Shown here: positions 1-10,437 of the stretch, in pieces | How the letters are laid out: every line of letters begins with the position of its first letter | Numbering within the stretch: the stretch's first letter is position 1 | Source: Branchiibius hedensis | GTDB lineage: Bacteria; Actinomycetota; Actinomycetes; Actinomycetales; Dermatophilaceae | Reading direction: 5' to 3' | Assembly: GCF_900108585.1 (NCBI RefSeq) | Contig: NZ_UESZ01000001.1 | Coordinates: 1,488,001 to 1,552,000, forward strand | DNA: 64,000 nt | Notes under the pieces: model-generated | What the model saw: the letters and a program-made list of their open reading frames with translations, nothing else | Databases searched by the model: none | What the model was told of the DNA's origin: nothing | Position numbers and translations under genes: made by a program

Positions 1-1149
1 CCCGTCGATCGGCTGGTCCCGCCACGTCGCCGCATCGACGTACGACGCCCCGGACGCCCGCTGCAACGTCGCCGTGCTCTGGCGGCGGCCGAGCGGATCG
101 GCGAACACGAACGCCGGCACGGTCGCCGCATCGCCGAGCAGGTAGTGCTGCAACCAGGTGACCTGCGCCTGCTCATCGCCGGCCTGCGTCGAGGAGGTCC
201 CGTCGTGGCCACCGTCCATCCAGCGCATCGCCACCGGCGTGCCCTGCGCAGCCAACGTGCGGGCGGTGGCGTCCGCCTGGTCGACGCCGAACAGGGTGTC
301 GTTCATGCCTTGCACCAGGAAGGTCGGCACCTTCAGCCGGGACAAGAAGGCAGCCGGGCTGTGCGCGCGCAACATCGCCAGCAGTTGCGCACTGGGTTGC
401 CCCGAACTGGATGCCGACAGGAAGCCTGCGCAGATCGTCGGATCGAACCGGCCGCACGGATCCGTTGTGCCGGTGGTCGAATCCGTTGTTCCGCCCACCT
501 GCCCGAGGAAGAACAGCGACGCCCACTGCTGCTTCAGCGGACCGGTCACCCCACCGGACGGTGCGGCTCCCGGGGAGGCCGCGATCGACGTACCCGCATG
601 GTCGGGGAAGAACGCCTGCGCCAGGTCGTTCCAGGTGATCGAGGCGACCACGGTGTCCACCCGCGGATCGGTCGCTGCCAGCATCAATGCCAGTGCCCCG
701 CCGTAGGACCCGCCCACCACTCCCAGCCTCGGATCACCGGGCTTGTCCAGCGTGATGCGGGACGCGGCGGAGGAGGCCAGCACGGCGCTGATCACCGCCC
801 GGGCGTCGGCCACCTCATAGTCCGGGTCGTCCAGGTGGATATTGCCGCCGGACTTGCCGAAACCTCTGGCGCTGTAGGTGATCACCACGAAGCCGCCGTC
901 GACCAGCGACGACGCCTGCGGTCGGACCGAGTCCTTGGACCCACCGAACCCGTGCGCCAACAACACCACGGGGTGCCGGCCCGAACCGGCTGGCATCACA
1001 ACGGTCGTGTCCAGGGACACCGCCGCACCCGACGGCTCGGCGCGCACGGGTACGGACAGGTCGATCGACGTGGCCGCCCGGGCGATCGGGACGGGCGCCA
1101 GGAACGCGACAGCCGCTAGCAGCACGAGCAGTGCCGACCGGATGCGCAT
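1..1149 (-). CDS. Secreted CocE/S15-like alpha/beta hydrolase, C-terminus cut by window edge
   Basis: The frame is open from an ATG at 1149 to the window edge, giving 383 residues with no stop. Residues 1-25 look like a Sec signal peptide: RIR, then a hydrophobic stretch, then a possible cleavage after ARA. The body is an alpha/beta hydrolase of the CocE/X-Pro dipeptidyl-peptidase type. It has an HGFGG oxyanion-type motif near 66-70, the nucleophile elbow GGSYGG with Ser near 148, an Asp in QGMNDTLF and a His in DGGHDGT. The family cleaves acyl or peptide esters; the substrate here is unknown. It lies 25 bp downstream of nusB on the same strand and may be read through from that operon. The missing C-terminus probably holds the usual beta-sandwich domain. 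Family confidence is good; substrate is not predictable. Confidence 0.85.
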   Translation of the reverse strand, partial: MRIRSALLVLLAAVAFLAPVPIARAATSIDLSVPVRAEPSGAAVSLDTTVVMPAGSGRHPVVLLAHGFGGSKDSVRPQASSLVDGGFVVITYSARGFGKSGGNIHLDDPDYEVADARAVISAVLASSAASRITLDKPGDPRLGVVGGSYGGALALMLAATDPRVDTVVASITWNDLAQAFFPDHAGTSIAASPGAAPSGGVTGPLKQQWASLFFLGQVGGTTDSTTGTTDPCGRFDPTICAGFLSASSSGQPSAQLLAMLRAHSPAAFLSRLKVPTFLVQGMNDTLFGVDQADATARTLAAQGTPVAMRWMDGGHDGTSSTQAGDEQAQVTWLQHYLLGDAATVPAFVFADPLGRRQSTATLQRASGASYVDAATWRDQPIDG

Positions 1150-1174
1150 GCGCCACGGTAACCCGCGGGCCGGC

Positions 1175-1591
1175 TCAGACCAGGGTGGTCTTCACCTCTG
1201 CGATTCGCCCGAGCAGTCCGTTGACGAAACGCGGCGACTCATCGGTGGACAGTTCCCGGGCCAGCCCGACCGCCTCAGCGATCGCTGCCGACTCCGGCAC
1301 GTCATCGGGCCCGAAGACCAACTCCCACACGGCAACTCGCAGCAGAGCGCGGTCCACCGCAGGCATCCGCTCCATCGGCCAGTCGCGGCTGTAGGTTTCG
1401 ATGGCCTCGTTGATGACGGTCCAGTGCTCGACCACCCCGCGCACCAGCGTCTGGGTGTAGTCGTTCACGGGGGCTTGGGTGACGGGTACGGCGACCCGCT
1501 CCTCGAGCAGCGTCACGGCGTTCATACCGCGTTGCTCGGACTCGAAGAGGATGTCGAGCGCCCGCTTGCGGGACTTGGTGCGAGCGCCCAC
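1175..1591 (-). CDS. nusB: Transcription antitermination factor NusB
   Basis: This 138-residue all-helical protein has the normal NusB length and starts MGARTKSRKRALDILFESE, the typical RNA-binding N-terminus of the family. NusB binds boxA RNA together with NusE (ribosomal protein S10) and helps RNA polymerase read through rRNA operons. BoxA-like leaders are visible in the rrn operon of this same window (near 48467 and 46373). The C-terminus reads FVNGLLGRIAEV, also typical. It lies 3 bp downstream of efp in the conserved order aroB-efp-nusB, so it is probably the distal gene of the aro operon. Confidence 0.97.
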   Translation of the reverse strand: MGARTKSRKRALDILFESEQRGMNAVTLLEERVAVPVTQAPVNDYTQTLVRGVVEHWTVINEAIETYSRDWPMERMPAVDRALLRVAVWELVFGPDDVPESAAIAEAVGLARELSTDESPRFVNGLLGRIAEVKTTLV

Positions 1592-1594
1592 GGG

Positions 1595-2155
1595 TCAGCT
1601 GACCCGGCCGAGGTAGGAACCGTCGCGAGTGTCGACCTTGACCCGGGTGCCGGTCTCCAGGAAGAGCGGGACCTGGATCTCGGCGCCGGTCTCCAGCGTC
1701 GCCGGCTTGGTGCCACCGGTGGAGCGGTCGCCCTGCAGGCCCGGCTCGGTGTGCGTGATCTCCAGAACGACGGAGACGGGCAGCTCGACGTACAGCACAG
1801 TGCCGTCGTGCCGCGCGACGATCGCTTCCTGGTTCTCCAGCATGTAGTTCGCGGCGTCGCCGACGGTCTCGGCGGGGATCGAGATCTGGTCGTAGTCCTT
1901 GGTGTCCATGAAGACGAAGTCGTTGCCGTCCTTGTATAGGAACTGCATGTCCGACCGGTCGACGTTCGCCGTCTCGACCTTGACGCCGGCGTTGAAGGTC
2001 TTGTCGACGACCTTGCCGGACAGCACGTTCTTCAGCTTCGTGCGCACAAAGGCCGGCCCCTTGCCGGGCTTGACGTGCTGGAACTCCACCACGGTCCACA
2101 GCTGACCGTCGATGTTGAGCACAATGCCGTTCTTCAAATCATTCGTCGTAGCCAC
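1595..2155 (-). CDS. efp: Translation elongation factor P
   Basis: A 186-residue protein with the three-domain EF-P layout. The KOW-like N-terminal domain carries the tip loop KPGKGPA with Lys near position 32, followed by two OB-fold domains. The conserved C-terminal segment [13 protein letters not shown] is present. EF-P binds between the P and E sites of stalled ribosomes and speeds peptide bond formation at polyproline stretches. No lysine-modifying enzyme gene is visible next to it, which agrees with the actinobacterial type that works unmodified. It sits 28 bp downstream of aroB and 3 bp upstream of nusB on the same strand. Confidence 0.98.
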   Translation of the reverse strand: MATTNDLKNGIVLNIDGQLWTVVEFQHVKPGKGPAFVRTKLKNVLSGKVVDKTFNAGVKVETANVDRSDMQFLYKDGNDFVFMDTKDYDQISIPAETVGDAANYMLENQEAIVARHDGTVLYVELPVSVVLEITHTEPGLQGDRSTGGTKPATLETGAEIQVPLFLETGTRVKVDTRDGSYLGRVS

Positions 2156-2183
2156 GACCGACCATCCTACCGACCAGCGGCGC

Positions 2184-3251
2184 TCACACCGAAACCGCGT
2201 CGTACGCCGCCCTCAGGTCCTCAGCCGACGGACCTTCCAGCCGGGTCGGCTGGGCGATCCCGGTCAGGGCCACGAACCGCAGCAGATCCCCGCGGGTCTT
2301 CTTGTCCCGCCGCATCGCGGTCAGCAGGGCTTCCCAATCACCATCGGCGTACGCCGTGGGCAGACCGACGCTGGACAGCACCGCCCGGTGGCGCTGGACC
2401 AGGTCGTCGTCGATCAGCCCGGCCAACCGGGACAGTTCCGCGATGTAGACCATGCCCACGGCGACCGCGTCACCGTGCCGCCACGTGTAGTGCTCGACCT
2501 GCTCGATGGCGTGGGCAAAGGTATGACCGTAGTTCAGGATCTCGCGCAGCGAGGACTCCTTCAGGTCGGCGGCGACCACGTCGGCCTTGACCTGGACGGC
2601 ACGACGCACGAGTTCTGGCAGCACCTCGCCGTCGACGTCCAGCGCCGCCTGCGGATCGGCCTCGACCAGATCCAGGATGGCCGGGTCGGCGATGAAGCCA
2701 CACTTGATGACCTCGGCCAGCCCGGCGACCAGGTCCTCTCGCGGCAGGGTGCGCAGCAGTGACAGGTCCGCGATCACCGCCGCCGGCGGGTGGAAGGCGC
2801 CGACGAGGTTCTTGCCCTCTGCGGTGTTGATGCCGGTCTTGCCACCGACCGCGGCATCGACCATGCCCAGCAGCGTCGTCGGTACCTGCACGACGGGAAC
2901 CCCGCGCAGCCACGTCGCCGCCACGAAACCGCCGAGATCAGTGGTCGCGCCGCCCCCGATCGCCACGACGGCGTCCGATCGGGTGAACCCGGCCTCGCCC
3001 AGCAATCCCCACAGCCAGGCCGTCACCTCGGCCGTTTTCGCGGCTTCGGCGTCGGGCAGCGGTGCCAGGATCGCGCCGATGCCCCGCTGGGCCAGGTCGT
3101 CCTCCAGGGCCCAGGCGGCGGCCGCCATCACGGGTGCGTGCACGATCAGGACCCGCAGCACACCGTCCGGCAGTGACTCGGGCACCTGGTCCAGCACGCC
3201 CGCCCCGATGGTGACGTCGTAGTCGCCGCCGACGGAGATGATGGACGTCAT
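2184..3251 (-). CDS. aroB: 3-dehydroquinate synthase
   Basis: This 355-residue enzyme converts DAHP to 3-dehydroquinate, the second step of the shikimate pathway, using NAD and a divalent metal. Visible signatures are the NAD-binding [11 protein letters not shown] motif, the [19 protein letters not shown] segment and metal ligands in the [11 protein letters not shown] region. I placed the start at the ATG at 3251 (MTSIISVGG), which overlaps the aroK stop as ATGA. The open frame runs much further upstream, but that part is antisense shadow of aroK and aroC. It is the last aro gene before efp. Confidence 0.97.
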   Translation of the reverse strand: MTSIISVGGDYDVTIGAGVLDQVPESLPDGVLRVLIVHAPVMAAAAWALEDDLAQRGIGAILAPLPDAEAAKTAEVTAWLWGLLGEAGFTRSDAVVAIGGGATTDLGGFVAATWLRGVPVVQVPTTLLGMVDAAVGGKTGINTAEGKNLVGAFHPPAAVIADLSLLRTLPREDLVAGLAEVIKCGFIADPAILDLVEADPQAALDVDGEVLPELVRRAVQVKADVVAADLKESSLREILNYGHTFAHAIEQVEHYTWRHGDAVAVGMVYIAELSRLAGLIDDDLVQRHRAVLSSVGLPTAYADGDWEALLTAMRRDKKTRGDLLRFVALTGIAQPTRLEGPSAEDLRAAYDAVSV

Positions 3252-3766
3252 GAGCGATCCTCCAACCGGGTCAGGATCTCGGCCGCGATCTCCTGCGGCT
3301 CGCGTCCGCTGGTGTCGATGGTGAAGGTCGCCAACTCCTCGTAGCGCGGGCGACGCTGTTTGAGCAGCGCGTTGAGTTGGGCGCGCGGGTTGATCGCCAG
3401 CAGCGGTCGGGCCGTGTTCAGACCGACCCGCCGGGCTGCCTCGGACACGTCGACGTCGAGGAAGATGACCACATGGCCGTCCAGCAAAGCGGCGGTGTCC
3501 GGGTGCATCGGGGCACCCCCGCCGAGGGACAGCACGCCGTCGTGGGCGGTGAGGGCGTCCCGGACGACACCGGCTTCGATGCGGCGGAACGCCGCTTCGC
3601 CCTGCTCCACGAAGATGTCCGAGATCGGCAGCCCTTCCTGCGCGACGATCAACGTGTCGGTGTCGATGTGCGTCCAGCCGGTCTGCTCGGCGATAGCGGC
3701 AGCAACGGTGCTCTTCCCGGCGCCGGGTGGTCCGATCAGGACAGCGGCCGGGTGCGGCGCGCTCAC
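3248..3766 (-). CDS. aroK: Shikimate kinase
   Basis: A 172-residue P-loop kinase that phosphorylates shikimate at O3. The Walker A motif GPPGAGKST lies near residues 12-20, the shikimate-binding DTDTLI segment follows, and the GGGAPMHP motif is present. The start is a GTG at 3766 ([12 protein letters not shown]) that overlaps the aroC stop as GTGA. The stop overlaps the aroB start as ATGA, so aroC, aroK and aroB look translationally coupled. The longer open frame upstream of the GTG has the composition of an antisense shadow and is not supported. Confidence 0.96.
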   Translation of the reverse strand: MSAPHPAAVLIGPPGAGKSTVAAAIAEQTGWTHIDTDTLIVAQEGLPISDIFVEQGEAAFRRIEAGVVRDALTAHDGVLSLGGGAPMHPDTAALLDGHVVIFLDVDVSEAARRVGLNTARPLLAINPRAQLNALLKQRRPRYEELATFTIDTSGREPQEIAAEILTRLEDRS

Positions 3767-4983
3767 CACGTGCGCATATTGGCCGGGATCGCAGCCAGGT
3801 AGGACTGGTGATTGCGAGCCGTCTCCGCCACGCTGTCGCCACCGAATTTCTCCAGCGCGGCCTGCGCCAGGACCAGCGCGACCATGGCCTCGGCGACGAC
3901 CCCCGCCGCGGGCACGGCGCACACGTCGGAGCGCTGGTGGATCGCCGTGGCCGCTTCACCGGTCGCCACATCCACGGTGCGCAAAGCCCGCGGCACCGTG
4001 GAGATGGGCTTCATCGCCGCGCGGACCCGCACGATGCTGCCGTTGCTCATCCCGCCCTCGATACCGCCGGCGCGGTTGCTCAGCCGAGTGACGTGCTCCT
4101 CCTCGGGCACCATCTCGTCGTGTGCTTCTGAGCCCGGCTGCCGGGCCACGTCGAAGCCGTCGCCGACCTCGACACCCTTGATCGCCTGGATGCCCATCAG
4201 CGCCCCGGCCAGCCGGGCGTCAAGACGTCGGTCGGACTGCACGTAAGACCCCAGGCCCGGCGGAACCCCGTAGGCCAGGACTTCGACGACACCGCCGAGG
4301 GTGTCGCCGTTCTTCTTCGCTTCGTCGATGGCGGCCACCATCGCCGCGCTCCCCGTCGCGTCGAGGCTTCGCACTGGCGAATCATCCAGCGCCGCAACGT
4401 CATCCGGCGTCGGCAACGGACTGTCGGAGGCCACTGACGCGGCCCCGATCGCAACGGTGTGGGCGACGAGTTCGATCCCGTAGGCCTGACGCAGGAACGC
4501 CGCGGCCACCGTTCCCAAGGCGACCCGGGCCGCGGTCTCCCTGGCCGAGGCGCGCTCCAGGACGGGACGAGCGTCATCGAAACCGTACTTCTGCATTCCG
4601 GCCATGTCGGCGTGACCGGGCCGCGGCCGGGTCAGGGGTTTGTTGCGGGCCAACTCCTGCGGGGCTCCGACATCGTTGGCGCGCGCAAGCTCCTCGGTCG
4701 CCACCGGCGCCGGGCTCATCACCGTCTCCCACTTGTGCCACTCCGTGTTGGCGATCGTGATGGCGATCGGTGATCCCATGCTCAGTCCGTGGCGGATGCC
4801 GCCGGTCAGGGTGACCTGGTCCTTCTCAAAGCTCATTCGCGCACCGCGCCCGTAGCCCAGGCGACGGCGCGCGAGCGCGTCCTGCAGCATGGGAACGGTC
4901 ACCTGGACGTCGGCGGGGATCCCTTCGATCACAGCCGTCAGAGCGGGGCCGTGTGACTCCCCCGCGGTCAACCAACGCAGCAT
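3763..4983 (-). CDS. aroC: Chorismate synthase
   Basis: This 406-residue enzyme makes chorismate from EPSP using reduced FMN. Family signatures are [11 protein letters not shown] at the N-terminus with the catalytic His, [22 protein letters not shown] and the [12 protein letters not shown] region. Length is typical for actinobacteria. It starts at an ATG directly before [11 protein letters not shown] and lies 43 bp downstream of aroE, ahead of aroK and aroB with 4-base overlaps. EPSP synthase (aroA) and type II dehydroquinase genes are not in the window. Confidence 0.98.
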   Translation of the reverse strand: MLRWLTAGESHGPALTAVIEGIPADVQVTVPMLQDALARRRLGYGRGARMSFEKDQVTLTGGIRHGLSMGSPIAITIANTEWHKWETVMSPAPVATEELARANDVGAPQELARNKPLTRPRPGHADMAGMQKYGFDDARPVLERASARETAARVALGTVAAAFLRQAYGIELVAHTVAIGAASVASDSPLPTPDDVAALDDSPVRSLDATGSAAMVAAIDEAKKNGDTLGGVVEVLAYGVPPGLGSYVQSDRRLDARLAGALMGIQAIKGVEVGDGFDVARQPGSEAHDEMVPEEEHVTRLSNRAGGIEGGMSNGSIVRVRAAMKPISTVPRALRTVDVATGEAATAIHQRSDVCAVPAAGVVAEAMVALVLAQAALEKFGGDSVAETARNHQSYLAAIPANMRTW

Positions 4984-5026
4984 GTCTGAATCTTCCCACG
5001 CACGGCACGGCGACTGCCGTCGTGTG

Positions 5027-5842
5027 TCAGCGTGCGGCCATCGCGGCCCGGCCGGCCGCCTGCATCACGGCCACGGGTGCGTCGTGGCCGGTCATCAACA
5101 CCACCTGGGCAGCCGCCTGGTGGACCAACATCTCGATCCCCCCGACCAGGTGCGCACCGGCCGCGGTGACGGCGCTGCCCAAGGGGGTGCGGTCGGCCGC
5201 GTAGCGAACGTCGAGGACGACCTGGCCGGACCGGACCGGACTGTCCCAGGACGTCGCGTAGCTGTCGGCCGCGTCGCCAGGCACCGTGTTGATCACGACC
5301 GGTGCGGCGGCGACGTCGACGCCGCAGAGGGTGACCCCGTCGGCGGCGGCCTGGGCCTGCGTGGCCGGTCGCACCTGATCCCGTACGACGAACGCCGCCC
5401 TGGTTGCCCCCAGGTCGGTCAGCGCGGCCAGCGCGGAGCGGGCCGTGGCGCCGCTGCCGAGGATGACGGGTACGCCGTCCTGCAGCGTGGCCGGGTCGAA
5501 GCCGGCGTCCAGGAGGGCTTGCTGCACGCCGTACACGTCGGTGTTGTCACCGGCCCAGCCACCCGGCGTACGCACCAGGGTGTTGACCGCACCGGTCCGC
5601 TCCGCGACCGGGGCGCGGGTAGTGGCCAGTGCGTACGCGTCTTCCTTCGCCGGCATGGTCACCGAGAAACCCCGCCACGTCTCGTCCCGCTCGCCGACGA
5701 AGCTCGCCAACTCCCCCTGCCCCACCTCGAACCGCTCGTAGGTCCAGTCGGTCAGCCCGAGTTCGGCGTACGCCGCCTGGTGCAGCACCGGGGACAACGA
5801 ATGAGCGACGGGTTTGCCCAGGACCGCAGCCCGGTTCACCAC
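5027..5842 (-). CDS. aroE: Shikimate dehydrogenase
   Basis: A 271-residue enzyme that reduces 3-dehydroshikimate to shikimate with NADPH. The N-terminal substrate domain shows [17 protein letters not shown] with the Ser-x-Ser shikimate contacts, followed by the [12 protein letters not shown] segment with the catalytic Lys. The variant NTDVYG matches the usual NTDxxG motif. The Rossmann part has [15 protein letters not shown]. The start is GTG at 5842, with a second GTG directly after it; neither has a clear ribosome binding site. It lies 6 bp downstream of mltG, a common actinobacterial arrangement. Confidence 0.96.
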   Translation of the reverse strand: MVNRAAVLGKPVAHSLSPVLHQAAYAELGLTDWTYERFEVGQGELASFVGERDETWRGFSVTMPAKEDAYALATTRAPVAERTGAVNTLVRTPGGWAGDNTDVYGVQQALLDAGFDPATLQDGVPVILGSGATARSALAALTDLGATRAAFVVRDQVRPATQAQAAADGVTLCGVDVAAAPVVINTVPGDAADSYATSWDSPVRSGQVVLDVRYAADRTPLGSAVTAAGAHLVGGIEMLVHQAAAQVVLMTGHDAPVAVMQAAGRAAMAAR

Positions 5843-5848
5843 GGTCGC

Positions 5849-7192
5849 TCAGCACCGGCCCTTGTTGGCCGAGCACCACGCGGTCAGCTTGGCGTTGTCC
5901 TGCTGGAACTGCGCGTAGGTGTCGGAGAAGAGCGTCTCGCCGGTGTCCAGGTTGACGGTGATGAAGTACAGCCAGCTGCCCGGCGCCGGGTCCTGCGCCG
6001 CCTTGATGGCGGCCAGACCCGGGTTACCGATCGGACCGGGCGGCAAACCGGCGTGCAGGCGCAGGTTGTAGGGGTTGTCGTTGTTCAGTTCCGCTTGGGT
6101 CGGGAACGCGGCGCGGTGCTGTACGCCGAAGCTGACCGCGCTGTCCAGGCCGAGGACCCCGTGGGTCTGACCCTTGTCGACCGCGGGGTCGAGGCGGTTG
6201 TCGATCACGCGGGCCACCTTCGGGCCGTACTTGGCAGGGTCCGCCTCCGCCTGAACCAGGGAGGCCACGATCAACGTGCGTTCGGCGTTCTCCGGGTCGA
6301 TCCCGACCGACTTCAGGTTGGTCTTGGTCAGGTCCACCATGGTCTTGAGCTGCTGGACCGCTGTCGTGTCCGGTTCGAAGGTGTACGTCGAGGGGAACAG
6401 CCAGCCGGTCAGGTTGCCCTTGGCGGCCGCGGGTAGGCCGACCTGCGCGGCCGTGACCTTCTGATAGTCAGCGACCGGGACCCCGGTCTCCTTGGACAGC
6501 AGGGCGAAGATCTCGCTGTTCCACAGGCCCTCCCGCACGATCGCACCCGCGGCACGGGTGCCCGGTTCGAGCATCAGACTTGCGGCCGCGGCGGCGCTCA
6601 TCTGCTTGCGCATCGTGTAGGTGCCCGGCTGGATCGAGGTGAACCCTGGAGTGGCACCGGCGACGGTGGCGAAGGTGCTGGCCGACTTGACCACGCCCGC
6701 TTTCTCCAGGGTCTGCCCGATCGCTGCGCCGGTGTCGCCCTTGCGGACCACGACCTGCACCGATCCGGTGCCGTTGCCGGTGTAATCCGTCGATGCCTGA
6801 CTGGAGGAGTCACCGCTGAACCACGAGCCGCCGAGGTTCTTCACCACGAAGAAGGCACCGACCAGCAACAGGACCACACTCAACAGGATCGCCAGACAAC
6901 CCCGGCGGGCCCGCACCTTGGAGCGCTCGAGATGCGGGTCGTGCTCTGCGTAGGCCGGGTGCTGCAGGTGCGCGTCGTCGGGGCCTAGGTCGTCCTGCTG
7001 GGCGAGGGCCGCTTCCCGCTCGCGCAGCACGCGCCTGGTCACCGGGCTGGCCGGGGCCGGTAGCGGTTCACGGACCGGTGCGTCGGCGGATACCTCCTCC
7101 GGGCGGCGCGCTTGTGTCGGATCAGCAGGCCCCTGTGGGGCAGGCGAACCGCCCGAGCCGAAGATCGACTCCGACAAGTTGGCCTCGTCCAT
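5849..7192 (-). CDS. mltG: Endolytic transglycosylase MltG (YceG-like)
   Basis: This 447-residue membrane protein cuts glycan strands of nascent peptidoglycan and is thought to act as a terminase. The N-terminal ~95 residues are a charged Pro/Ala-rich cytoplasmic segment. One membrane helix follows (around CLAILLSVVLLLVGAFFVV), then a LysM-like part and the YceG domain. The likely catalytic Glu is in ASLVQAEAD, followed by VARVIDNRL. I chose the ATG at 7192 because AAAGG lies about 6 bases upstream. A GTG two codons earlier overlaps the ruvX stop but has no spacing for a ribosome binding site. Confidence 0.95.
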   Translation of the reverse strand: MDEANLSESIFGSGGSPAPQGPADPTQARRPEEVSADAPVREPLPAPASPVTRRVLREREAALAQQDDLGPDDAHLQHPAYAEHDPHLERSKVRARRGCLAILLSVVLLLVGAFFVVKNLGGSWFSGDSSSQASTDYTGNGTGSVQVVVRKGDTGAAIGQTLEKAGVVKSASTFATVAGATPGFTSIQPGTYTMRKQMSAAAAASLMLEPGTRAAGAIVREGLWNSEIFALLSKETGVPVADYQKVTAAQVGLPAAAKGNLTGWLFPSTYTFEPDTTAVQQLKTMVDLTKTNLKSVGIDPENAERTLIVASLVQAEADPAKYGPKVARVIDNRLDPAVDKGQTHGVLGLDSAVSFGVQHRAAFPTQAELNNDNPYNLRLHAGLPPGPIGNPGLAAIKAAQDPAPGSWLYFITVNLDTGETLFSDTYAQFQQDNAKLTAWCSANKGRC

Positions 7193-7194
7193 GT

Positions 7195-7698
7195 TCACCC
7201 TTTCGCGACATCGCCGCGCGCGCGACGATGTCTAGGTTTGCGCCCCCCGACGCGCACCCCGGCCGGGCGGCCGGTAGCTCGTTCTGTGTCCAATGCGACC
7301 TGCAGGATAAGCGCAGCGGACTGTTGATCGATGAACTCCCGAGCCTGTCGGGCGTTCTTTCCTCCGTCTCGCAGGTCACGGTACGCCGAAACCGTGGTGA
7401 GACGCTCGTCAACCAGGTGCACCGGCGTGGCGCCGATCCTGCTGCTCAGCCGCGCTGCCCAGTCCCGGGCGGCCGCGGTCGAGGCGCTGTCGGACCCGTC
7501 CAGATTCAGGGGTAGGCCCACGACCACCCCCGCAACCTGCCGCTCAGCCACGAGTTCGGCGACTTCGGTGATGTCGCGATCACCCGTCGCATCACGCTCC
7601 AGCGTGGTCAGTGGCAGCACCACGACACCACCGGGGTCGGTGACGGCCACGCCCACCCGGGCCGCCCCGACATCGATCCCGATGCGCGCTGCGGACAC
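7195..7698 (-). CDS. ruvX: Putative pre-16S rRNA nuclease / Holliday junction resolvase-like RuvX (YqgF)
   Basis: A 167-residue RNase H-fold protein. The first catalytic Asp is in GIDVGAARVGVAV, the second acidic motif in GVVVGLPLNLDGS and the third in LVDERLTTVSA. The C-terminal ~30 residues are a basic tail. YqgF proteins process the 5' end of 16S rRNA precursor in E. coli and were once named Holliday junction resolvases. The gene lies between alaS and mltG, its conserved place in actinobacteria. It starts with GTG at 7698, 9 bp downstream of alaS. Confidence 0.95.
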   Translation of the reverse strand: MSAARIGIDVGAARVGVAVTDPGGVVVLPLTTLERDATGDRDITEVAELVAERQVAGVVVGLPLNLDGSDSASTAAARDWAARLSSRIGATPVHLVDERLTTVSAYRDLRDGGKNARQAREFIDQQSAALILQVALDTERATGRPAGVRVGGRKPRHRRARGDVAKG

Positions 7699-7707
7699 GT
7701 CAGCTGC

Positions 7708-10416
7708 TCAGCGAGCCGTGACGGTGGATCCGATGGCGTGCTCGACCGCCTCCAACGCCGCACCCGTCTTGGCTGGGTCGGTGCCGCCGCCTTGCGCGAG
7801 ATCCGGCTTACCGCCGCCACCGCCGCCCAGGACACCGGCCGCGACCTTGACCAGGGCGCCGGCCTGCACACCCCACTGCCGGGCAGCGTCGTTGGTCGCG
7901 ACGACGATCGAGGGCCGACCCTTGGCGGTCACCGTGACGGCGACCACTGCGGGACGGTCGTTGCCGAACCGCTGCCGCAGATCCGTGGCCAGCGTGCGGG
8001 CATCGTCGGCCGCACCGTCACCGAGGTCGACGCTGGCGAACTGCACGCCGTAGACGTCGCTGGCCTCGCTGACCAACCGACCCGCGTCGGCCAGCAGCTG
8101 CTGCTGGTGCAATCGGGCGATCTCGCGCTCGGACTCCTTGACGCGGATCAGCAATTCGTTGATCCGCTCCGGCAGTTCCTCCGACGACTGCGCCTTGAGC
8201 AAGCCCGTGATCTGCGACAGCAGCGTGCGTTCCTTGCCCAGGTAGCGCAGGGCGTCGATACCGACCATGGCCTCCACTCGGCGTACGCCGGACCCGACGC
8301 TGGACTCACCGGTCAGGCTGATCGCGCCCACTTGGCTGGAGTGCGCCACGTGCGTGCCACCACACAGCTCACGCGACCAGGGCCCGCCGATCTCGACGAC
8401 CCGGACCTGCTCGTCGTAGGTCTCACCGAACAGCGCCAGCGCGCCCCACTCCTTGGCCTCCGGCAAGGTCATGTACTGCGCGCTGACCGGAAGGTCCTGC
8501 CGCACAGCGAGATTCGACACTTCTTCGATCTCCGAGCGCGTGGCCTCGGACAGCGCAGAGTTCCACGCGAAGTCCAACCGCAAGTAACCCGGCTTGTTGT
8601 ACGAACCGGACTGCAACGCCGAGGGGCCGAGCACCTGGCGCAGCGCCGCGTGCACCACGTGGGTGCCGGAGTGCGCCTGGCAGGCGGACAGCCGCCAGTC
8701 CGGGTCCACCTGTGCGTACGCCGCGTTGCCGACCGTCACGGGACCGCCATCGACGGTCACGGTGTGCACGACCAGACCCTTGACCGGGCGCTGGACGTCG
8801 ATGACCTTCAGCGTCGCACCATCGACCTTGATGACGCCGGAGTCCGCGATCTGACCACCGGACTCGGCGTAGAAGCTGGTGCGGTCCAGCACGACCTGAC
8901 CGGTCTGACCAGGCTGCAACTCGCTGACCTGCTCCCCGTCGACGACCAGTCCGCGGACTGTGCCCTCCGCCGAAAGCGACTGGTAGGCAACCCAATCGGT
9001 CGCCCCGAGCTCGCGCAGTTCCTTCCAGACCTCCGTGTCGGCGTGGCCGTGCTTCTTGGCCTTCGCATCCGCCTTGGCCCGCGCCCGCTGCTCCTGCATC
9101 AACGCCCGGAAGCCCTCTTGGTCGACCGCAACCCCTTGCTCGGCGGCCATTTCCAGGGTCAGGTCGATCGGGAAGCCGTAGGTGTCGTGCAGTGCGAAGG
9201 CCTGGTCGCCGGCCAGGGTGGCCGAGCCGCCGTTGGCCTTCTTCTTCACGTCGGCCACAGCGGTGTCCAGGATGGTGATGCCCTGGGCGAGCGTGCGACG
9301 GAAGGCGTCCTCCTCGCCGTACGCGATCTGGCTGATGCGCCCGAAGTCGGTCTCCAGCTCCGGATAAGAGGCCTTCATCCGCTCCATGCTGACCGGCAGC
9401 AGATGCGGCAGGGCGACGTCCTCGTAGCCGAGCAGCCGCATGGCGCGTACGGCGCGGCGCAGCATCCGGCGCAGCACGTAGCCGCGGCCCTCGTTCCCGG
9501 GTGTGACCCCGTCACCGATCAACATCAGCGACGAGCGCACGTGGTCGGCCACGACGCGCAGGTGCACGTCGTCGGGATGACTGGAGCTGGCGGCGTGTCC
9601 GGAGTGCGCGCCGTACTTCTTGCCGGTCATCTCCGCGGCCTTGTCCAGGACCGGGAAGACCTCGTCGATCTCGTAGAGGTTGTCGACCCCCTGGAGCAGG
9701 CTCGCCATCCGCTCCAGGCCCATGCCGGTGTCGATGTTCTTGGCCGGCAACGGACCGGCGACATCGAAATCGGCCTTGGAGCGAACCGCGGACAGGTCGT
9801 CCTGCATGAAGACCAGATTCCAGAACTCCATGTAGCGGTCCTCGTCGACCGCAGGTCCGCCCTCGGCGCCGTACTCGGGCCCTCGGTCGTAGAACAGCTC
9901 CGAGCACGGACCGCCCGGGCCGGGGACGCCCATGTTCCAGTAGTTGTCGGCTTCGTCGCGCCGGGTGATGCGCTCGGCGGGCACCCCGATCACGTCACGC
10001 CACAGCGCGAACGCCTCGTCGTCGTCGCGGAAGACGGTCGGCCAGATCCGCTCCGGGTCCAGCCCGTAACCGCCTTCGGGCTGGGGCGCGGTGATCAGCC
10101 CCCAGGCCAGCTCGATGGCGCCCTGCTTGAAGTAGTCCCCGAAGCTGAAGTTGCCGTTCATCTGGAAGAACGTGCCGTGCCGGGAGGTCTTACCGACCTC
10201 CTCGATGTCGCCGGTGCGCACACACTTCTGCACACTGGTCGCTCGCGGCCATGGCGGGGTCTGCTGACCCAGGAGGTAGGGCTTGAACGGCACCATGCCG
10301 GCGTTGACGAAGAGCAGGTTCGGGTCGTCGTAGATCAACGGGGCGCTGGGCACCACCGTGTGATCGCGATTCTCGAAATAGGTCAGCCAGCGGCGCCGGA
10401 TCTCGGCGGTTTCCAT
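7708..10416 (-). CDS. alaS: Alanine-tRNA ligase
   Basis: This 902-residue class II synthetase charges tRNA-Ala. In order it has the catalytic core (starting METAEIRRRWLTYFENRDH), the tRNA-recognition region, the editing domain with zinc-type HSGTH and CGGTH motifs, and a C-Ala domain with the glycine run GVLGGGGGGKPDLAQGGG. Length is typical. The ATG at 10416 has AAAGGA about 10 bases upstream. Between it and the upstream peptide-transport gene lies a 63-base nested hairpin, listed separately. It is followed closely by ruvX. Confidence 0.98.
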   Translation of the reverse strand: METAEIRRRWLTYFENRDHTVVPSAPLIYDDPNLLFVNAGMVPFKPYLLGQQTPPWPRATSVQKCVRTGDIEEVGKTSRHGTFFQMNGNFSFGDYFKQGAIELAWGLITAPQPEGGYGLDPERIWPTVFRDDDEAFALWRDVIGVPAERITRRDEADNYWNMGVPGPGGPCSELFYDRGPEYGAEGGPAVDEDRYMEFWNLVFMQDDLSAVRSKADFDVAGPLPAKNIDTGMGLERMASLLQGVDNLYEIDEVFPVLDKAAEMTGKKYGAHSGHAASSSHPDDVHLRVVADHVRSSLMLIGDGVTPGNEGRGYVLRRMLRRAVRAMRLLGYEDVALPHLLPVSMERMKASYPELETDFGRISQIAYGEEDAFRRTLAQGITILDTAVADVKKKANGGSATLAGDQAFALHDTYGFPIDLTLEMAAEQGVAVDQEGFRALMQEQRARAKADAKAKKHGHADTEVWKELRELGATDWVAYQSLSAEGTVRGLVVDGEQVSELQPGQTGQVVLDRTSFYAESGGQIADSGVIKVDGATLKVIDVQRPVKGLVVHTVTVDGGPVTVGNAAYAQVDPDWRLSACQAHSGTHVVHAALRQVLGPSALQSGSYNKPGYLRLDFAWNSALSEATRSEIEEVSNLAVRQDLPVSAQYMTLPEAKEWGALALFGETYDEQVRVVEIGGPWSRELCGGTHVAHSSQVGAISLTGESSVGSGVRRVEAMVGIDALRYLGKERTLLSQITGLLKAQSSEELPERINELLIRVKESEREIARLHQQQLLADAGRLVSEASDVYGVQFASVDLGDGAADDARTLATDLRQRFGNDRPAVVAVTVTAKGRPSIVVATNDAARQWGVQAGALVKVAAGVLGGGGGGKPDLAQGGGTDPAKTGAALEAVEHAIGSTVTAR

Positions 10417-10437
10417 GTGAATTCAGTCCTTTGTGGT